Position numbers and translations under genes: made by a program
Assembly (NCBI RefSeq): GCF_032399705.1
Contig: NZ_CP135922.1
Span: 2,728,001-2,792,000, forward strand
Direction of reading: 5' to 3'
DNA length: 64,000 nt
DNA from: Paenibacillus sp. BIC5C1
GTDB taxonomy: Bacteria > Bacillota > Bacilli > Paenibacillales > Paenibacillaceae
In this document: piece after piece, positions 18,484 through 27,512 of the stretch
How positions within the stretch are numbered: position 1 is the stretch's first letter
Layout: every line of letters starts with the position of its first letter
The notes under the pieces: model-generated
Databases searched by the model: none
What the model saw: the letters and a program-made list of their open reading frames with translations, nothing else
What the model was told of the DNA's origin: nothing

Positions 18484-18861
18484 TTAGTTTTTCTCCATAA
18501 CAGCAAAGTAATTGTTTTCGTCATCTGCAAAGTTGAATACTCTTCCGCCAGGCATCGTTACAATCTCGCCAACCGTAACTTGTTTATTGGATAAGTGAGT
18601 GTAAAGTTGATCCAGGTTATCTGTGAAAAGCATAAGAGATGGTGTGCCAAGGTTTAATTCAGGGGACATTTTGGCAACGAATTCTTTATCGTGCAGGATA
18701 ATGGTGGTTTGGGCATCCTTCACAGGAGCAATCTCAATCCAGCGCATGCCATTCCCATTGACTTCGTTAACGACATGGAAACCTGCTTTTTCTGTCCAAA
18801 ATTGAAGAGCCTTGTCCTGATCGTTTACATACAACATAATTTGTCCGACTTGAGTAAACAT
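18484..18861 (-). CDS. VOC-family (glyoxalase/bleomycin resistance-like) protein
   Basis: This is a single-module vicinal-oxygen-chelate protein of 125 residues. The start MFTQVGQIMLYV at 18861 is favoured because AAGGAG lies 9 bases upstream; a longer in-frame start adds only MINYVYKECKS. Family features are IMLYVNDQDKALQFWTEKAG, MRWIEIAP, TPSLMLFTDNLDQLY and a C-terminal ADDENNYFAVME bearing the usual glutamate ligand. Such proteins bind metals and small electrophiles or drugs; the substrate is not predictable. Confidence 0.88.
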   Translation of the reverse strand: MFTQVGQIMLYVNDQDKALQFWTEKAGFHVVNEVNGNGMRWIEIAPVKDAQTTIILHDKEFVAKMSPELNLGTPSLMLFTDNLDQLYTHLSNKQVTVGEIVTMPGGRVFNFADDENNYFAVMEKN

Positions 18862-19112
18862 TGATTTACACTCCTTATATACGTAGTTGATCATGGTTGA
18901 AGCATGTATGCGTTTGGATGTAGCTATTTAGATTGAGTCAAGCTTTATATTACCATATACGAGCGCCCAACATACAACTTCAATTCAAGCACAAAAAGAG
19001 GAAGCAAATGTCCTTGACTGCCGCATTGCGACATACCATTAGATAAAGGACAATTCGAGCGACCGAATTGCCTTTTAAGCACAGCCATGTAATGGCAGAT
19101 GGGAGCGCTGTA

Positions 19113-21383
19113 ATGACGAAACGGGTAGTTCTATTGGAAGAAGGTACGGCAGAGATGAAAGGGCTGATGGGTAGTAAAGGGGCTGAACTTGCGGCGTTGC
19201 TCCAGGCAGGTTGGCCCGTTCCGGCCGGATTCATTGTAACAAGGGAAGGCTGTCGCACGTTCTGTACCCGTCTTGCACATCTTTCAGCTGAAGGAGCCCA
19301 AGAGATTGGCAGCGCAATTCAGCATCTAGAGAAGCAAACCGGCAAATTCTTCGGTGATTCTTTAGCGCCGCTGCTGCTTGCCGTCCGGTCAAGTGAAACG
19401 TGTTCCCGTAATACGGCATCCCATGCTTTGCTTTATGTAGGACTGAATGATGTGACGGTGGAGGGTTTCGCGAGGCAAACGAATGATCGTCAGTATGCCC
19501 TTAATTGTTATCGGATTTTATTGCAGGATTATGGACAACTGGTGCACGACATTCCGTATACCCTATTTGAAGAAAAATGGGGAGACATCTCGATACTCGA
19601 TGAAGCGAAGCTAGAATTCGCCATCGCAGAATATAAACGCTTAATAGAAGAGAAAGGACGTCATCCTTTCCCTCAGGATGTGCAGTTACAATTAAAAGAA
19701 GTGATGCGTGCAGTTTCTGATTCACAACGTGTCATAAGGCCCAGCTCCCAACAAGAACTTCTTCGTAATCCTTCTCCTTTCTCCGATGAAACTCATGGAG
19801 CAGCTGTTCTTATACAGGTGATGGTCAATGGCGAGTGTGGTGATCGAAGCGGAAACGGAACGGTATATTCTCGTCATCCGGGTACCGGGGAACGGGGCAT
19901 GACAGGTGATTACGTTTCATCTGCTGCTTCCTGGCGTTCGAATGAAGGATTGGAACAACTACGAAGTGAAGAGCCGGGAGTGTATGATTTTTTGCAGGAT
20001 GCTTGCAGTTATCTGGAATCCCACACGAGAGAGGTACAGGAGATCCAATTTGTCGTGGATTCAGGGAGCCTGTATCTGGTGGAAATCAGTGAGGCGAGGT
20101 TAACCTCACAGGCGACGCTGAGGAGTACTGTAGACTTTGTGGATGAAGGGGTAATCACCAAAGAGAATGCAATATTACGTATCCAGCCTTGGCATGTGAC
20201 GGAATTGCTTAAAGCATCTTCAACTTTATCACCAGAGCTGCAGCTTCTACTGGAATGGGCAGATGAAATGAAGGGGCTTACAATACTTTCGAATGTGGAT
20301 CATCCCAAGGACGCCGTGAAGGCCCGCGCGTTAGGCGCTGAGGGCATTGGATTGTGTCGAACAGAACAACTGTTGTTGTCTGTTTCGAGATTTCCTTTTG
20401 TACAGAAAATGATTCTGGCTGACAGTGAAGCTGAGCGCAAACGTGGACTGGAACGTCTATTGCCGATGCAGCAGGCTGATTTTGAACAACTCTTCGAAGC
20501 GATGGATGGTTATCCGGTAACCATTCGATTGCTTGATCCACCGCTGCATGAGCTGTTGCCTGATATTGAAACGTTAAAAGAACGACAAGAGCAGTTGGCT
20601 CTCAAGGCATTGGAGGAGGACAATACCGAACTGCAGGAGCTTGAGCGTGTTATCCGCAGGGTGCTGGAATTGCAGGGACAATATCCACTGCTAGGACAGC
20701 AGGACTGTCGACTGGGAACCGTTTTCCCGGAAATCTACGATATGCAGCTTGAAGCCATTTTTCGTGCAGCGGTGAAGGGCATCCGCCAAGGTTTATGGGT
20801 ACGGCCGGAGATTATGATTCCTTTGATAGCTCATGCCAATGAACTTCAGGTCATGAGAGATCTGGTGGATCATGTAGCGGACCAGGTGCTTGGAGAGGAG
20901 AAACGTCACTGTCTTTACAAAGTGGGAGCACGGATTGAAGTCCCTCGAGCGGCACTGACTGCAGCTCCTGTCGCGCGTCATGCGGACTTCTTCTCGTTTG
21001 GCACTGATGAGCTGACACAGATGACATTTGGTTACAGCCGTCACAATATGGAGAAGCCCTTCCTTCATTTTGTTGAGCAACAACACTCATTGCCCAGTAA
21101 TCCATTTCAGGTACTGGATATCGACGGAGTGGGGCAGTTGGTGGAGATGGCTCTCGTTCAGGGCCGAATTCGGAAACCTTATTTAAAAGCAGGCATCTGT
21201 GGCGAGAATGCAGCCGATCCGGCTTCCATTGCTTTTTGCCACCGTATTGGTCTGGACTATGTAAGCTGTCTGCCAGAACAGGTACCGCTAGCTCGTATTG
21301 CTGCTGCACAGGCGGCACTCCTTGCTCAGAAGCAGGACCCAAATGAGAACAGGCAGGACGGCGATATATCGACGATTGCATAA
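19113..21383 (+). CDS. PPDK-like protein lacking the central phosphohistidine domain
   Basis: This 756-residue relative of pyruvate, phosphate dikinase (usual length about 880) starts at ATG 19113, with GGGAG 7 bases upstream. Residues 1-360 resemble the PPDK ATP-grasp region (GSKGAELAALLQAGWPVPAGF; VQEIQFVVDSGSLYLVE; VDFVDEGVITKENAILRI). Residues 380-750 resemble the PEP/pyruvate barrel (ARALGAEGIGLCRTEQLL, GARIEVPRAALTA, FGTDELTQMTFGYSR, catalytic cysteine C719 in DYVSCLPEQVP). The swivelling domain expected between them, with the GGMTSHAAVVAR phosphohistidine motif, is absent: QPWHVTELL runs within about 25 residues into the barrel. Normal phosphate transfer should be impossible in one chain. 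Confidence 0.85.
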   Translation: MTKRVVLLEEGTAEMKGLMGSKGAELAALLQAGWPVPAGFIVTREGCRTFCTRLAHLSAEGAQEIGSAIQHLEKQTGKFFGDSLAPLLLAVRSSETCSRNTASHALLYVGLNDVTVEGFARQTNDRQYALNCYRILLQDYGQLVHDIPYTLFEEKWGDISILDEAKLEFAIAEYKRLIEEKGRHPFPQDVQLQLKEVMRAVSDSQRVIRPSSQQELLRNPSPFSDETHGAAVLIQVMVNGECGDRSGNGTVYSRHPGTGERGMTGDYVSSAASWRSNEGLEQLRSEEPGVYDFLQDACSYLESHTREVQEIQFVVDSGSLYLVEISEARLTSQATLRSTVDFVDEGVITKENAILRIQPWHVTELLKASSTLSPELQLLLEWADEMKGLTILSNVDHPKDAVKARALGAEGIGLCRTEQLLLSVSRFPFVQKMILADSEAERKRGLERLLPMQQADFEQLFEAMDGYPVTIRLLDPPLHELLPDIETLKERQEQLALKALEEDNTELQELERVIRRVLELQGQYPLLGQQDCRLGTVFPEIYDMQLEAIFRAAVKGIRQGLWVRPEIMIPLIAHANELQVMRDLVDHVADQVLGEEKRHCLYKVGARIEVPRAALTAAPVARHADFFSFGTDELTQMTFGYSRHNMEKPFLHFVEQQHSLPSNPFQVLDIDGVGQLVEMALVQGRIRKPYLKAGICGENAADPASIAFCHRIGLDYVSCLPEQVPLARIAAAQAALLAQKQDPNENRQDGDISTIA

Positions 21384-21487
21384 CATTTCCATATCCCCTC
21401 ATGGAATAGCAACCCTAAAACTGTTATACTGAAATATGCGTTTTGTAAAAGGAACGTAAAAATTTCAGATAAGGGTTGAAAGCGACC

Positions 21488-23425
21488 ATGTTTAATTCCA
21501 AAAATGAGCGGACCTCATCACGGACCTTGTTTGCCGTGTTATTCATTCTTATGCTGCTGAAGCTGTCGCTTTTGCGGTATTTCTTTTTCCAGGGTCTGTC
21601 TGGCATCGGTTTCGTTACTGACGCATTGGGGGCCCTGACCGTGGTATGTATCCTCGATCTGATCGTGCCAAAAACCTGGAAGCGTTCAGTGTACGCAGGT
21701 TTTAATGTGTTGTTCTCGCTTGTATTGTTCGCGGCGACACTCTATAACGTACATTTCAGTTCGGTTCCCACATATACGGCACTCAGCGAACTGGGCCAAG
21801 TCGCCCAAGTGAGGGGCAGTATCGGGCCTTTGGTAAGACCAGAGCACTTCCTATTTTTTGTGGATATCGTACTGGCACTGCCCGTATGGTTTATCTTGCG
21901 CAGTCGTCGTGCTTCATCTCGTAACAGCAGCTACCGCGACAGTGGACTCCATTTCGGCAGAAGCCGGAGACGGTATTGGGGCAAGTTGGGTGTAGCTCTT
22001 ACAGCTGCTTTTTGCATCGTGCTGTCAGGCAGCTTCATTGTCAAAGGGGAAACAATTGATAATGAGCTGGTTCGTGCCGAAAATCTCGGTTTCCTGAATT
22101 ATCAGGTGTCATCTGCGATTCTGACGAGCAAAGAGAATGAAGCCATTGCGAATGGCAACATTAACGAAACCATCGACAAGATTAATCAACTGGTTAGCAA
22201 GTTTCCGTATCAGGATAAGTCTAGTCAAGGCACGGCTATCAAAACCAAATATTATGGTCAGGCTAAAGGAAGCAACCTGATTGTCCTCCAACTGGAGTCA
22301 TTTCAAAACTTCCCGATTAATGCTTCTCTCGACGGTCAGGTGTTAACCCCCGTTCTGAATGATCTGGCAAAAGAAAGCTATTATTTCTCTCATTTTTTCC
22401 AACAGATCGGACAGGGAAATACATCGGATGCTGAGTTCATGTCGAACACATCCATCTATCCAACTGGAGTTGTACCCATGTCAGCAGGGTATAGTGACCG
22501 TGATCTGCCAAGTCTTCCAAAACTGCTAGGCAAAGAAGGATATGAGTCAGAAACGTTCCATGTCAATGACGTCACTTTCTGGAACCGGAACAAAATGTAT
22601 CCGGCGCTTGGATTCAATCGTTACTTCGACAAGCCTAGCTTCAAGAATGATAAATTTAATGATTTTGGACCATCGGATGAGGAATTATATCGTGTAGGTG
22701 TGGAAAAAATGGCTGCGCATCAGGCTGCTAATCAGCCGTTCTATGCTCAGTTCATTACAGCATCCAGCCACTCACCGTTTACGGTTCCTGCGGACCGAGC
22801 GAGAATTACCATCCCGGCCACAATCACCAATACGTTGCTGCATGATTACCTGCAAGCGATCAATTATACGGATTATGCGGTAGGTCAGCTGATCAATGAA
22901 CTCAAGGCAAACGGGCTATGGGATAACACAACACTCGTTATATATGGCGACCATTTCGGTCTTCCGGCAAATGATGAGATAACTCAGCAGATTCAGACCA
23001 ATCTTGGTGTGCCCTATGATGGTAAAGTTAGCCGCTTCAATATCCCGCTCTTGATCCACACGCCGAAACAGGCGAAAGGTCAAGTCATAGAACAGCCTGG
23101 CGGTCAATTGGATATACTGCCAACGGTGATGAACCTCATGGGGGTTTCTTTGAAGGAAGAGAAATTCACAGCATTTGGACACGATCTACTTAACATGGAC
23201 CATAATGCGTTCGGTATCCGGTATTATTTGCCGACAGGTTCTTTTGTGAATAATGATATTATGTTTATTCCGGGTGCGGGCTTTGATGATGGAACAGCCT
23301 ACTCGTTAAAAACGTATGAACCCGTCACGGATTTGGAGCCGTACCGTTCCGATTATGAGCATGTGCTCAATTTGATGAAGCTGTCTGACGAGTATGTGAA
23401 GCTGTTGCCCAAACGTGCACCGTAA
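21488..23425 (+). CDS. Lipoteichoic acid synthase-like sulfatase-fold enzyme (LtaS family)
   Basis: This is a membrane enzyme that polymerises glycerol phosphate from phosphatidylglycerol, or a close relative. Its 645 residues show five predicted N-terminal membrane segments (roughly 10-210) followed by an extracellular sulfatase-fold domain. Motifs seen: LIVLQLESFQNFP (metal-binding E), GQGNTSDAEFMSNTSIYP with the catalytic threonine T312, FHVNDVTFWNRN, YGDHFG (metal D/H) and the HSPF motif. ATG 21488 is used; an in-frame TTG four codons earlier overlaps its own ribosome site. It is monocistronic, with a terminator after it. Confidence 0.93.
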   Translation: MFNSKNERTSSRTLFAVLFILMLLKLSLLRYFFFQGLSGIGFVTDALGALTVVCILDLIVPKTWKRSVYAGFNVLFSLVLFAATLYNVHFSSVPTYTALSELGQVAQVRGSIGPLVRPEHFLFFVDIVLALPVWFILRSRRASSRNSSYRDSGLHFGRSRRRYWGKLGVALTAAFCIVLSGSFIVKGETIDNELVRAENLGFLNYQVSSAILTSKENEAIANGNINETIDKINQLVSKFPYQDKSSQGTAIKTKYYGQAKGSNLIVLQLESFQNFPINASLDGQVLTPVLNDLAKESYYFSHFFQQIGQGNTSDAEFMSNTSIYPTGVVPMSAGYSDRDLPSLPKLLGKEGYESETFHVNDVTFWNRNKMYPALGFNRYFDKPSFKNDKFNDFGPSDEELYRVGVEKMAAHQAANQPFYAQFITASSHSPFTVPADRARITIPATITNTLLHDYLQAINYTDYAVGQLINELKANGLWDNTTLVIYGDHFGLPANDEITQQIQTNLGVPYDGKVSRFNIPLLIHTPKQAKGQVIEQPGGQLDILPTVMNLMGVSLKEEKFTAFGHDLLNMDHNAFGIRYYLPTGSFVNNDIMFIPGAGFDDGTAYSLKTYEPVTDLEPYRSDYEHVLNLMKLSDEYVKLLPKRAP

Positions 23426-23453
23426 TTGAATTCTTATATGTATGAAATACTAT

Positions 23454-23490
23454 AACGTCACTGGCTCACGAGCTGGTGGCGTTATTTGTT
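23454..23490 (+). terminator. Rho-independent terminator after LtaS-like gene
   Basis: AACGTCACTGGCT pairs with AGCTGGTGGCGTT (three G-U pairs, 4-base loop) and is followed by ATTTGTTTATT. Confidence 0.65.
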
Positions 23491-23545
23491 TATTCATCGT
23501 ACATTTCTTCGTGTAATGAACGTGTAACTGAGAAGCAGATATCCT

Positions 23546-23573
23546 TTGAAACTGTAATCAATAATGTTACAAT
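23546..23573 (+). promoter_or_regulatory. Candidate sigma-A promoter for the LLM monooxygenase
   Basis: TTGAAA (23546-23551) and TACAAT (23568-23573) are separated by 16 bases. The element lies 45 bases before the start codon. Confidence 0.5.
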
Positions 23574-23618
23574 GTGAGATGGAGCCACTAACGCAGATGA
23601 CGAAAGGAATGAATATAG

Positions 23619-24626
23619 ATGAAACTTAGTGTACTTGAACATGGACATATTAATGAGGGACGGACGGTACAGGATACCCTTCAGGAGACTGTAACTCTTG
23701 CCAAACATGCAGATGAACTGGGCTTCTCCCGCTTCTGGATGTCGGAGCATCATGGCAGCGGAGCACTGTCATTTTCCAGTCCGGAAGTTATGATTGCACA
23801 TGTCGCAGCACATACAGATCGAATTCGTGTAGGTTCAGGCGGCGTAATGCTGCCTCATTACAGTGCATATAAAGTTGCTGAGAACTTCCGTTTACTGGAA
23901 GCTCTACACCCTGGCCGAATCGATCTTGGCATTGGCAGAGCCCCGGGTGGCATGCCGATTGCCAGCAGAGCTTTGAATGAAGGAAAGTCATCGAATGTGC
24001 AATTTTTCCCACAGCAGATTGCCGATCTGGGTGGATACTTTCATGAACAGCTGCCGGAGGATCATCGTTTTGCTTCCCTAGTTGCTGGGCCATCCGTACC
24101 AACTGTTCCGGAAGTATGGTTGCTCGGCTCCAGTTCCGAAGGTGCGCGAATTGCTGCAGCACAAGGGACCGCTTACGCGTTTGCCCAATTTTTCGGAACG
24201 CCGGGTGGAGAGGAAGCGATGAAGCATTATCGCAGACACTTCAAGCCTTCTATCCTGAATGACAAACCACATTCCATGATTGCGGTGTCGGCATTCTGTG
24301 CAGAGACCGAAGAAGCAGCCGCTGAACTGGCTCGAAGTAATGAGTTATTCTTCCTGCGGCTTGGCCGGGGGCTGGAGCAGAACTCATTCCCATCCCTGGA
24401 AACGGTGAACAACTATCCATTTACGGCCATGGAGATGGAACAGATCCGTCAACGCCGTTCTTTTTCTATCGTCGGTACACCGGATCAAGTGAAGGACAAA
24501 ATTACAGCAATGGCTGAACGCTATGAAGCAGATGAAGTTATTATTGCATCCGCGATTCACTCATTCCAAGATCGTTTACGTTCATTCAGCTTGATAGCGG
24601 AAGCCTTTAATATAAAGCAGGATTAA
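23619..24626 (+). CDS. LLM-class flavin-dependent oxidoreductase (MsnO8-type)
   Basis: This 335-residue luciferase-like monooxygenase has an FMN-dependent TIM-barrel fold. Characteristic segments are MKLSVLEHG at the first strand, LGFSRFWMSEHHGSGALSFSSPEVMIAHVAAHTDRIRVGSGG (split here only by length, residues 37-78), LLEALHPGRIDLGIGRAPGG, and VWLLGSSSEGARIAAAQG. It most resembles the alkanal-monooxygenase-like MsnO8 group common in Bacillales. The physiological substrate is unknown. It has its own promoter and no operon partner. Confidence 0.9.
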   Translation: MKLSVLEHGHINEGRTVQDTLQETVTLAKHADELGFSRFWMSEHHGSGALSFSSPEVMIAHVAAHTDRIRVGSGGVMLPHYSAYKVAENFRLLEALHPGRIDLGIGRAPGGMPIASRALNEGKSSNVQFFPQQIADLGGYFHEQLPEDHRFASLVAGPSVPTVPEVWLLGSSSEGARIAAAQGTAYAFAQFFGTPGGEEAMKHYRRHFKPSILNDKPHSMIAVSAFCAETEEAAAELARSNELFFLRLGRGLEQNSFPSLETVNNYPFTAMEMEQIRQRRSFSIVGTPDQVKDKITAMAERYEADEVIIASAIHSFQDRLRSFSLIAEAFNIKQD

Positions 24627-24719
24627 TCGGTACTGAAAGGGAATTAGTATTCTGAAATGGCTGGAGCCTTGTCTTTGCAAGGTTCCGGTTATACTCTTGC
24701 GTGATCAGGGAGAGGAGAG

Positions 24720-25472
24720 ATTCACATTCGCAGATGTGTCATTAGTGATATTCATGGCTGTTACGACGAATTCAATGCTCTGCTTGGGCTGGCAGCATAC
24801 GATCCTGAGCAGGACGAGCTGATTTTGCTAGGTGATTATGTCGACCGCGGACCGAAGAGCAAAGAGGTCGTGGAGCAGATTATGCAGATGCACGAGCAGT
24901 ACAACATTATTGCGATCAAAGGAAATCATGATGCGATGATGGTCAAGGCGCTGAACCATAATGTCGAGGAATATGACAAACACTGGATTCGCAATGGAGG
25001 TTTACAGACGCTGGCCAGCTATGTCGAGGTTTCTTTGAATGATGAGCAGTTGGACTGGGATGTGTATACTGAAGCCAAACAGTGGGTCCGTACACACTAT
25101 GAGCATCATCTTCGTTTTTTGGAACAGCTTCCCCTTGTATACGAAATTCCTGGTTATATCTTTGTACATGCCGGGATTAATCCGGATGTGGAGGATTGGC
25201 GGACCCAGTCAGAGCGTGACTTCATTTGGATTCGGGAGCCATTCTATTCAAGACCAACCTCGCTTGAGGAGACGGTGGTATTCGGTCATACGCCAGTCAA
25301 AAACTTGCATAAGGAGCCAGGTGTATGGTTTGATCCGAATGGGGACAAGATTGGCATTGATGGCGGATGTGCTTATGGTGCTCAATTAAACTTGCTGGAG
25401 ATCGGCGAAGATGGAAGTCTAGAGACTCTTTTTGTGAAAAGAGGAGAGACCCGTCAGGGTCCCGAGGTTTAA
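24720..25472 (+). CDS. Metallophosphoesterase (PrpE/ApaH-like), apparently with an AUU start codon
   Basis: This serine/threonine protein phosphatase-like calcineurin-fold enzyme has about 250 residues. Metal motifs: VISDIHG near residue 7, LGDYVDRGPKSKE near 36, KGNHDAM near 62, FVHAGINPD near 144, and FGHTPV near 180. The required DIH motif lies upstream of the first ordinary start codon (TTG 24825). Between the in-frame stop at 24702-24704 and that TTG there is no ATG, GTG or TTG. AUU at 24720 has AGGGAG 7 bases before it; AUU at 24726 has AGGAG 8 bases before it. Start by AUU is therefore inferred; a sequencing error or recent mutation is the alternative. Confidence 0.85.
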   Translation: MHIRRCVISDIHGCYDEFNALLGLAAYDPEQDELILLGDYVDRGPKSKEVVEQIMQMHEQYNIIAIKGNHDAMMVKALNHNVEEYDKHWIRNGGLQTLASYVEVSLNDEQLDWDVYTEAKQWVRTHYEHHLRFLEQLPLVYEIPGYIFVHAGINPDVEDWRTQSERDFIWIREPFYSRPTSLEETVVFGHTPVKNLHKEPGVWFDPNGDKIGIDGGCAYGAQLNLLEIGEDGSLETLFVKRGETRQGPEV

Positions 25473-25650
25473 TCCACACGGCGAAATTCAAATAAATCTC
25501 TTTAAACAAAAGTATAAATTAAATCCCGTTGAAGCCCTAACCTTTTCCTTTCTTGAGAATGTGGATTGGTATACATATCGACAATGGATTGAAGCTGGTG
25601 GAACGGCAGAGTTGTGCATTCGTTTACGGAGTATAAAGGCAAGAGCCTGA
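25438..25650 (+). pseudogene. Possible 3' remnant of an unknown gene
   Basis: An open frame without a usable start encodes a protein-like tail that contains LNPVEALTFSFLENVDW and YRQWIEAGGTAELCIRL and ends in a TGA at 25648-25650. The composition looks coding, unlike the surrounding intergenic bases, but I recognise no family. It begins inside the metallophosphoesterase end in another frame, which suggests a deletion brought it here. Confidence 0.3.
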
Positions 25651-25682
25651 CATGATTTTGTAATTAATTCGCTGTAAAGGGA

Positions 25683-25711
25683 TTGGAATTAAGCCTTATT
25701 AACGCTATAAT
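25683..25711 (+). promoter_or_regulatory. Candidate sigma-A promoter for pyrophosphatase
   Basis: TTGGAA (25683-25688) and TATAAT (25706-25711) have a 17-base spacer, about 68 bases upstream of the start codon. Confidence 0.6.
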
Positions 25712-25778
25712 CAGTAAGGGTATGATTGAAATATTACATTTTATTCATCTAAATCAGAATTGACGGAGGGCTATTAAT

Positions 25779-26711
25779 ATGGAAAAAGCATTAATCTTCG
25801 GTCACAAAAATCCCGATACGGATACGATCTGCTCGGCCATTGCCTATGCAGACTTGAAAACAAAATTGGGTCAGGACGTTGAAGCTGTTCGTCTCGGCGA
25901 AGTAAACGGCGAAACTCAATTTGCACTGGATCAATTCAAAGTGGCAGCGCCACGTCTGATCAAAACGGCAGCTAACGAAGTGAACAGGGTCATCCTGGTT
26001 GACCACAATGAGCGCCAACAAAGTGTTAGCGATATTGAGGAAGTGACTGTTGTTGAAGTTATCGACCATCACCGGATCGCGAACTTTGAGACAAGCCAGC
26101 CTTTGTATTTCCGTGCAGAACCTGTAGGTTGTACAGCAACCATTTTGAATAAATTGTACAAAGAAAACGGCGTGGAAATCAGCGCACCGATTGCTGGTCT
26201 GATGCTGTCCGCGATTATTTCCGACTCCCTGTTGTTCAAATCCCCAACGTGCACAGAGCAGGATGTAGCAGCAGCACGTGAGCTGGCTGCCATTGCTGGT
26301 GTGGATGCAGACAGCTATGGTCTGGATATGCTGAAAGCGGGTGCGGATCTGAGCCAGAAAACGATTGCTGAACTGATCTCCCTGGATGCAAAAGAATTCG
26401 CAATGGGTCAAGCAAAAGTGGAGATTGCACAAGTGAACGCGGTTGACGTGAATGATGTGCTTGTGAAGCAACCTGAGCTCGAAGCAGCGATTGAAGCGAT
26501 TATTTCCAGCAAAGGTCTTGACCTGTTCGTATTTGTCGTAACCGACATCCTGAACAACGATTCGGTTGCATTGGCTTATGGTGCTTCCACCAAAGCTGTA
26601 GAAAAAGCGTACAATGTAACATTGTCGGATAGCAGAGCGCTGCTCAAAGGCGTAGTATCCCGCAAATCGCAAATTGTTCCAGTTCTGACCGAAGCGTTCA
26701 ACTCGTTGTAA
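25779..26711 (+). CDS. ppaC: Manganese-dependent inorganic pyrophosphatase (family II)
   Basis: This cytoplasmic enzyme hydrolyses pyrophosphate to two phosphates and so drives biosynthetic reactions. Its 310 residues are the usual length. The DHH-superfamily signatures are intact: [14 protein letters not shown] (H8, D12, D14 metal ligands), [18 protein letters not shown] (DHH motif), and [15 protein letters not shown]. The C-terminal DHHA2 substrate domain closes with [16 protein letters not shown], containing the conserved SRK. GACGGAGGG precedes the ATG. It has its own promoter and terminator. Confidence 0.97.
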   Translation: MEKALIFGHKNPDTDTICSAIAYADLKTKLGQDVEAVRLGEVNGETQFALDQFKVAAPRLIKTAANEVNRVILVDHNERQQSVSDIEEVTVVEVIDHHRIANFETSQPLYFRAEPVGCTATILNKLYKENGVEISAPIAGLMLSAIISDSLLFKSPTCTEQDVAAARELAAIAGVDADSYGLDMLKAGADLSQKTIAELISLDAKEFAMGQAKVEIAQVNAVDVNDVLVKQPELEAAIEAIISSKGLDLFVFVVTDILNNDSVALAYGASTKAVEKAYNVTLSDSRALLKGVVSRKSQIVPVLTEAFNSL

Positions 26712-26776
26712 TATGCACAAAACCGACGTATAACCATTACGTCCAGATATACGATGAATATTCAGTTACAACATCC

Positions 26777-26818
26777 AAGCCTGCTCTTGATCTGTCATAG
26801 GTCAGGACAGGCTTTTGT
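26777..26818 (+). terminator. Rho-independent terminator after ppaC
   Basis: AAGCCTG pairs with CAGGCTT, with an inner TCTTGA/TCAGGA extension and one bulge, followed by TTTTGTTG. It ends 19 bases before the IF-3-like start codon. Confidence 0.7.
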
Positions 26819-26836
26819 TGTAGAGGAGGGTGTACC

Positions 26837-27328
26837 ATGATCAAAAATGAAAAGATTAAAGCGACTGAAGTGCAGCTGACCGGCTTGAACGGTGAAGATC
26901 TCGGCATCATGTCTACGCGTGAAGCACTTGCACTTGCGAAGCAGCACAAGGTGGATCTGATCTGTATGTCCCTAATGACCAGCCCGCCGCCATGCAAATT
27001 AATGGGTGCTGGAGCAGCGAAACAGGAAAAACAACAAGAGAAGAAGAAGGCTGCAAAATCACCGGATAAACGTAAAGTGAAGGAGATCCGACTGAACCTG
27101 CAGATGGAAGACCACGATCGGGAGACCAAGCAATCTCAGGCAGAGCGTATCCTGACGAAAGGTGACTCGGTGAAGCTTGTCATCCAGGTGCATGGAGCCA
27201 AGGAAGGAACTGCGGGCAAGGAATGGGCAGAACAGCTGTGCAAATCTTTGGCCGAGTATGGCAGCAAAACGACGGGTATCCAGGTAAGTGGCAAGCAGGT
27301 CGTTGTACAATTGGACCCCATTGGATAA
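26837..27328 (+). CDS. Translation initiation factor IF-3 paralogue
   Basis: This 163-residue IF-3-like protein has an N-terminal domain (MIKNEKIKATEVQLTGLNGEDLGI), a basic linker (about 60-80, KQEKQQEKKKAAKSP) and a C-terminal domain (VKEIRLNLQMEDHDRETKQSQ, ILTKGDSVKLVIQVHG). True IF-3 normally keeps KEVRL, HDFNTK and a GRE/GRA-type loop; here HDRETK and GAKEG replace some of these, and PPPCKLM replaces PPVARIMDYGKF. It starts with ordinary ATG, not the autoregulatory AUU of infC, and is not followed by rpmI-rplT. It is therefore a divergent second copy with an unknown ribosomal role. Confidence 0.88.
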   Translation: MIKNEKIKATEVQLTGLNGEDLGIMSTREALALAKQHKVDLICMSLMTSPPPCKLMGAGAAKQEKQQEKKKAAKSPDKRKVKEIRLNLQMEDHDRETKQSQAERILTKGDSVKLVIQVHGAKEGTAGKEWAEQLCKSLAEYGSKTTGIQVSGKQVVVQLDPIG

Positions 27329-27411
27329 TAACAATGAACGAATTCAGCTGAATAAAAAGGAGCTGTGGGAGACAATCCGGTCGTATTTCGCGGATCTCCC
27401 AACTGATCTCA

Positions 27412-27453
27412 AAAACCCCTTAGAGCAACAGCTAACCTGCTCTAAGGGGTTTT
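27412..27453. terminator. Bidirectional terminator between IF-3 paralogue and tgl
   Basis: AAAACCCCTTAGAGCA pairs perfectly with TGCTCTAAGGGGTTTT around a 10-base loop, serving both convergent genes. Confidence 0.9.
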
Positions 27454-27512
27454 CAGCATAAAATATCGTCAAGCAATTCTACATTCCTAATAACAACCAT
27501 GCCTCAAGCTGT

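Noticed and set aside
24662..24690. GGAGCCTTG/CAAGGTTCC hairpin after the flavin monooxygenase.
   Set aside because: A 9-bp stem but no T run follows; not listed as a terminator.
25791..26720. 309-codon open frame antisense to ppaC.
   Set aside because: It mirrors a highly conserved gene, is rich in Cys/Phe/His as reverse shadows are, and has no ribosome site.
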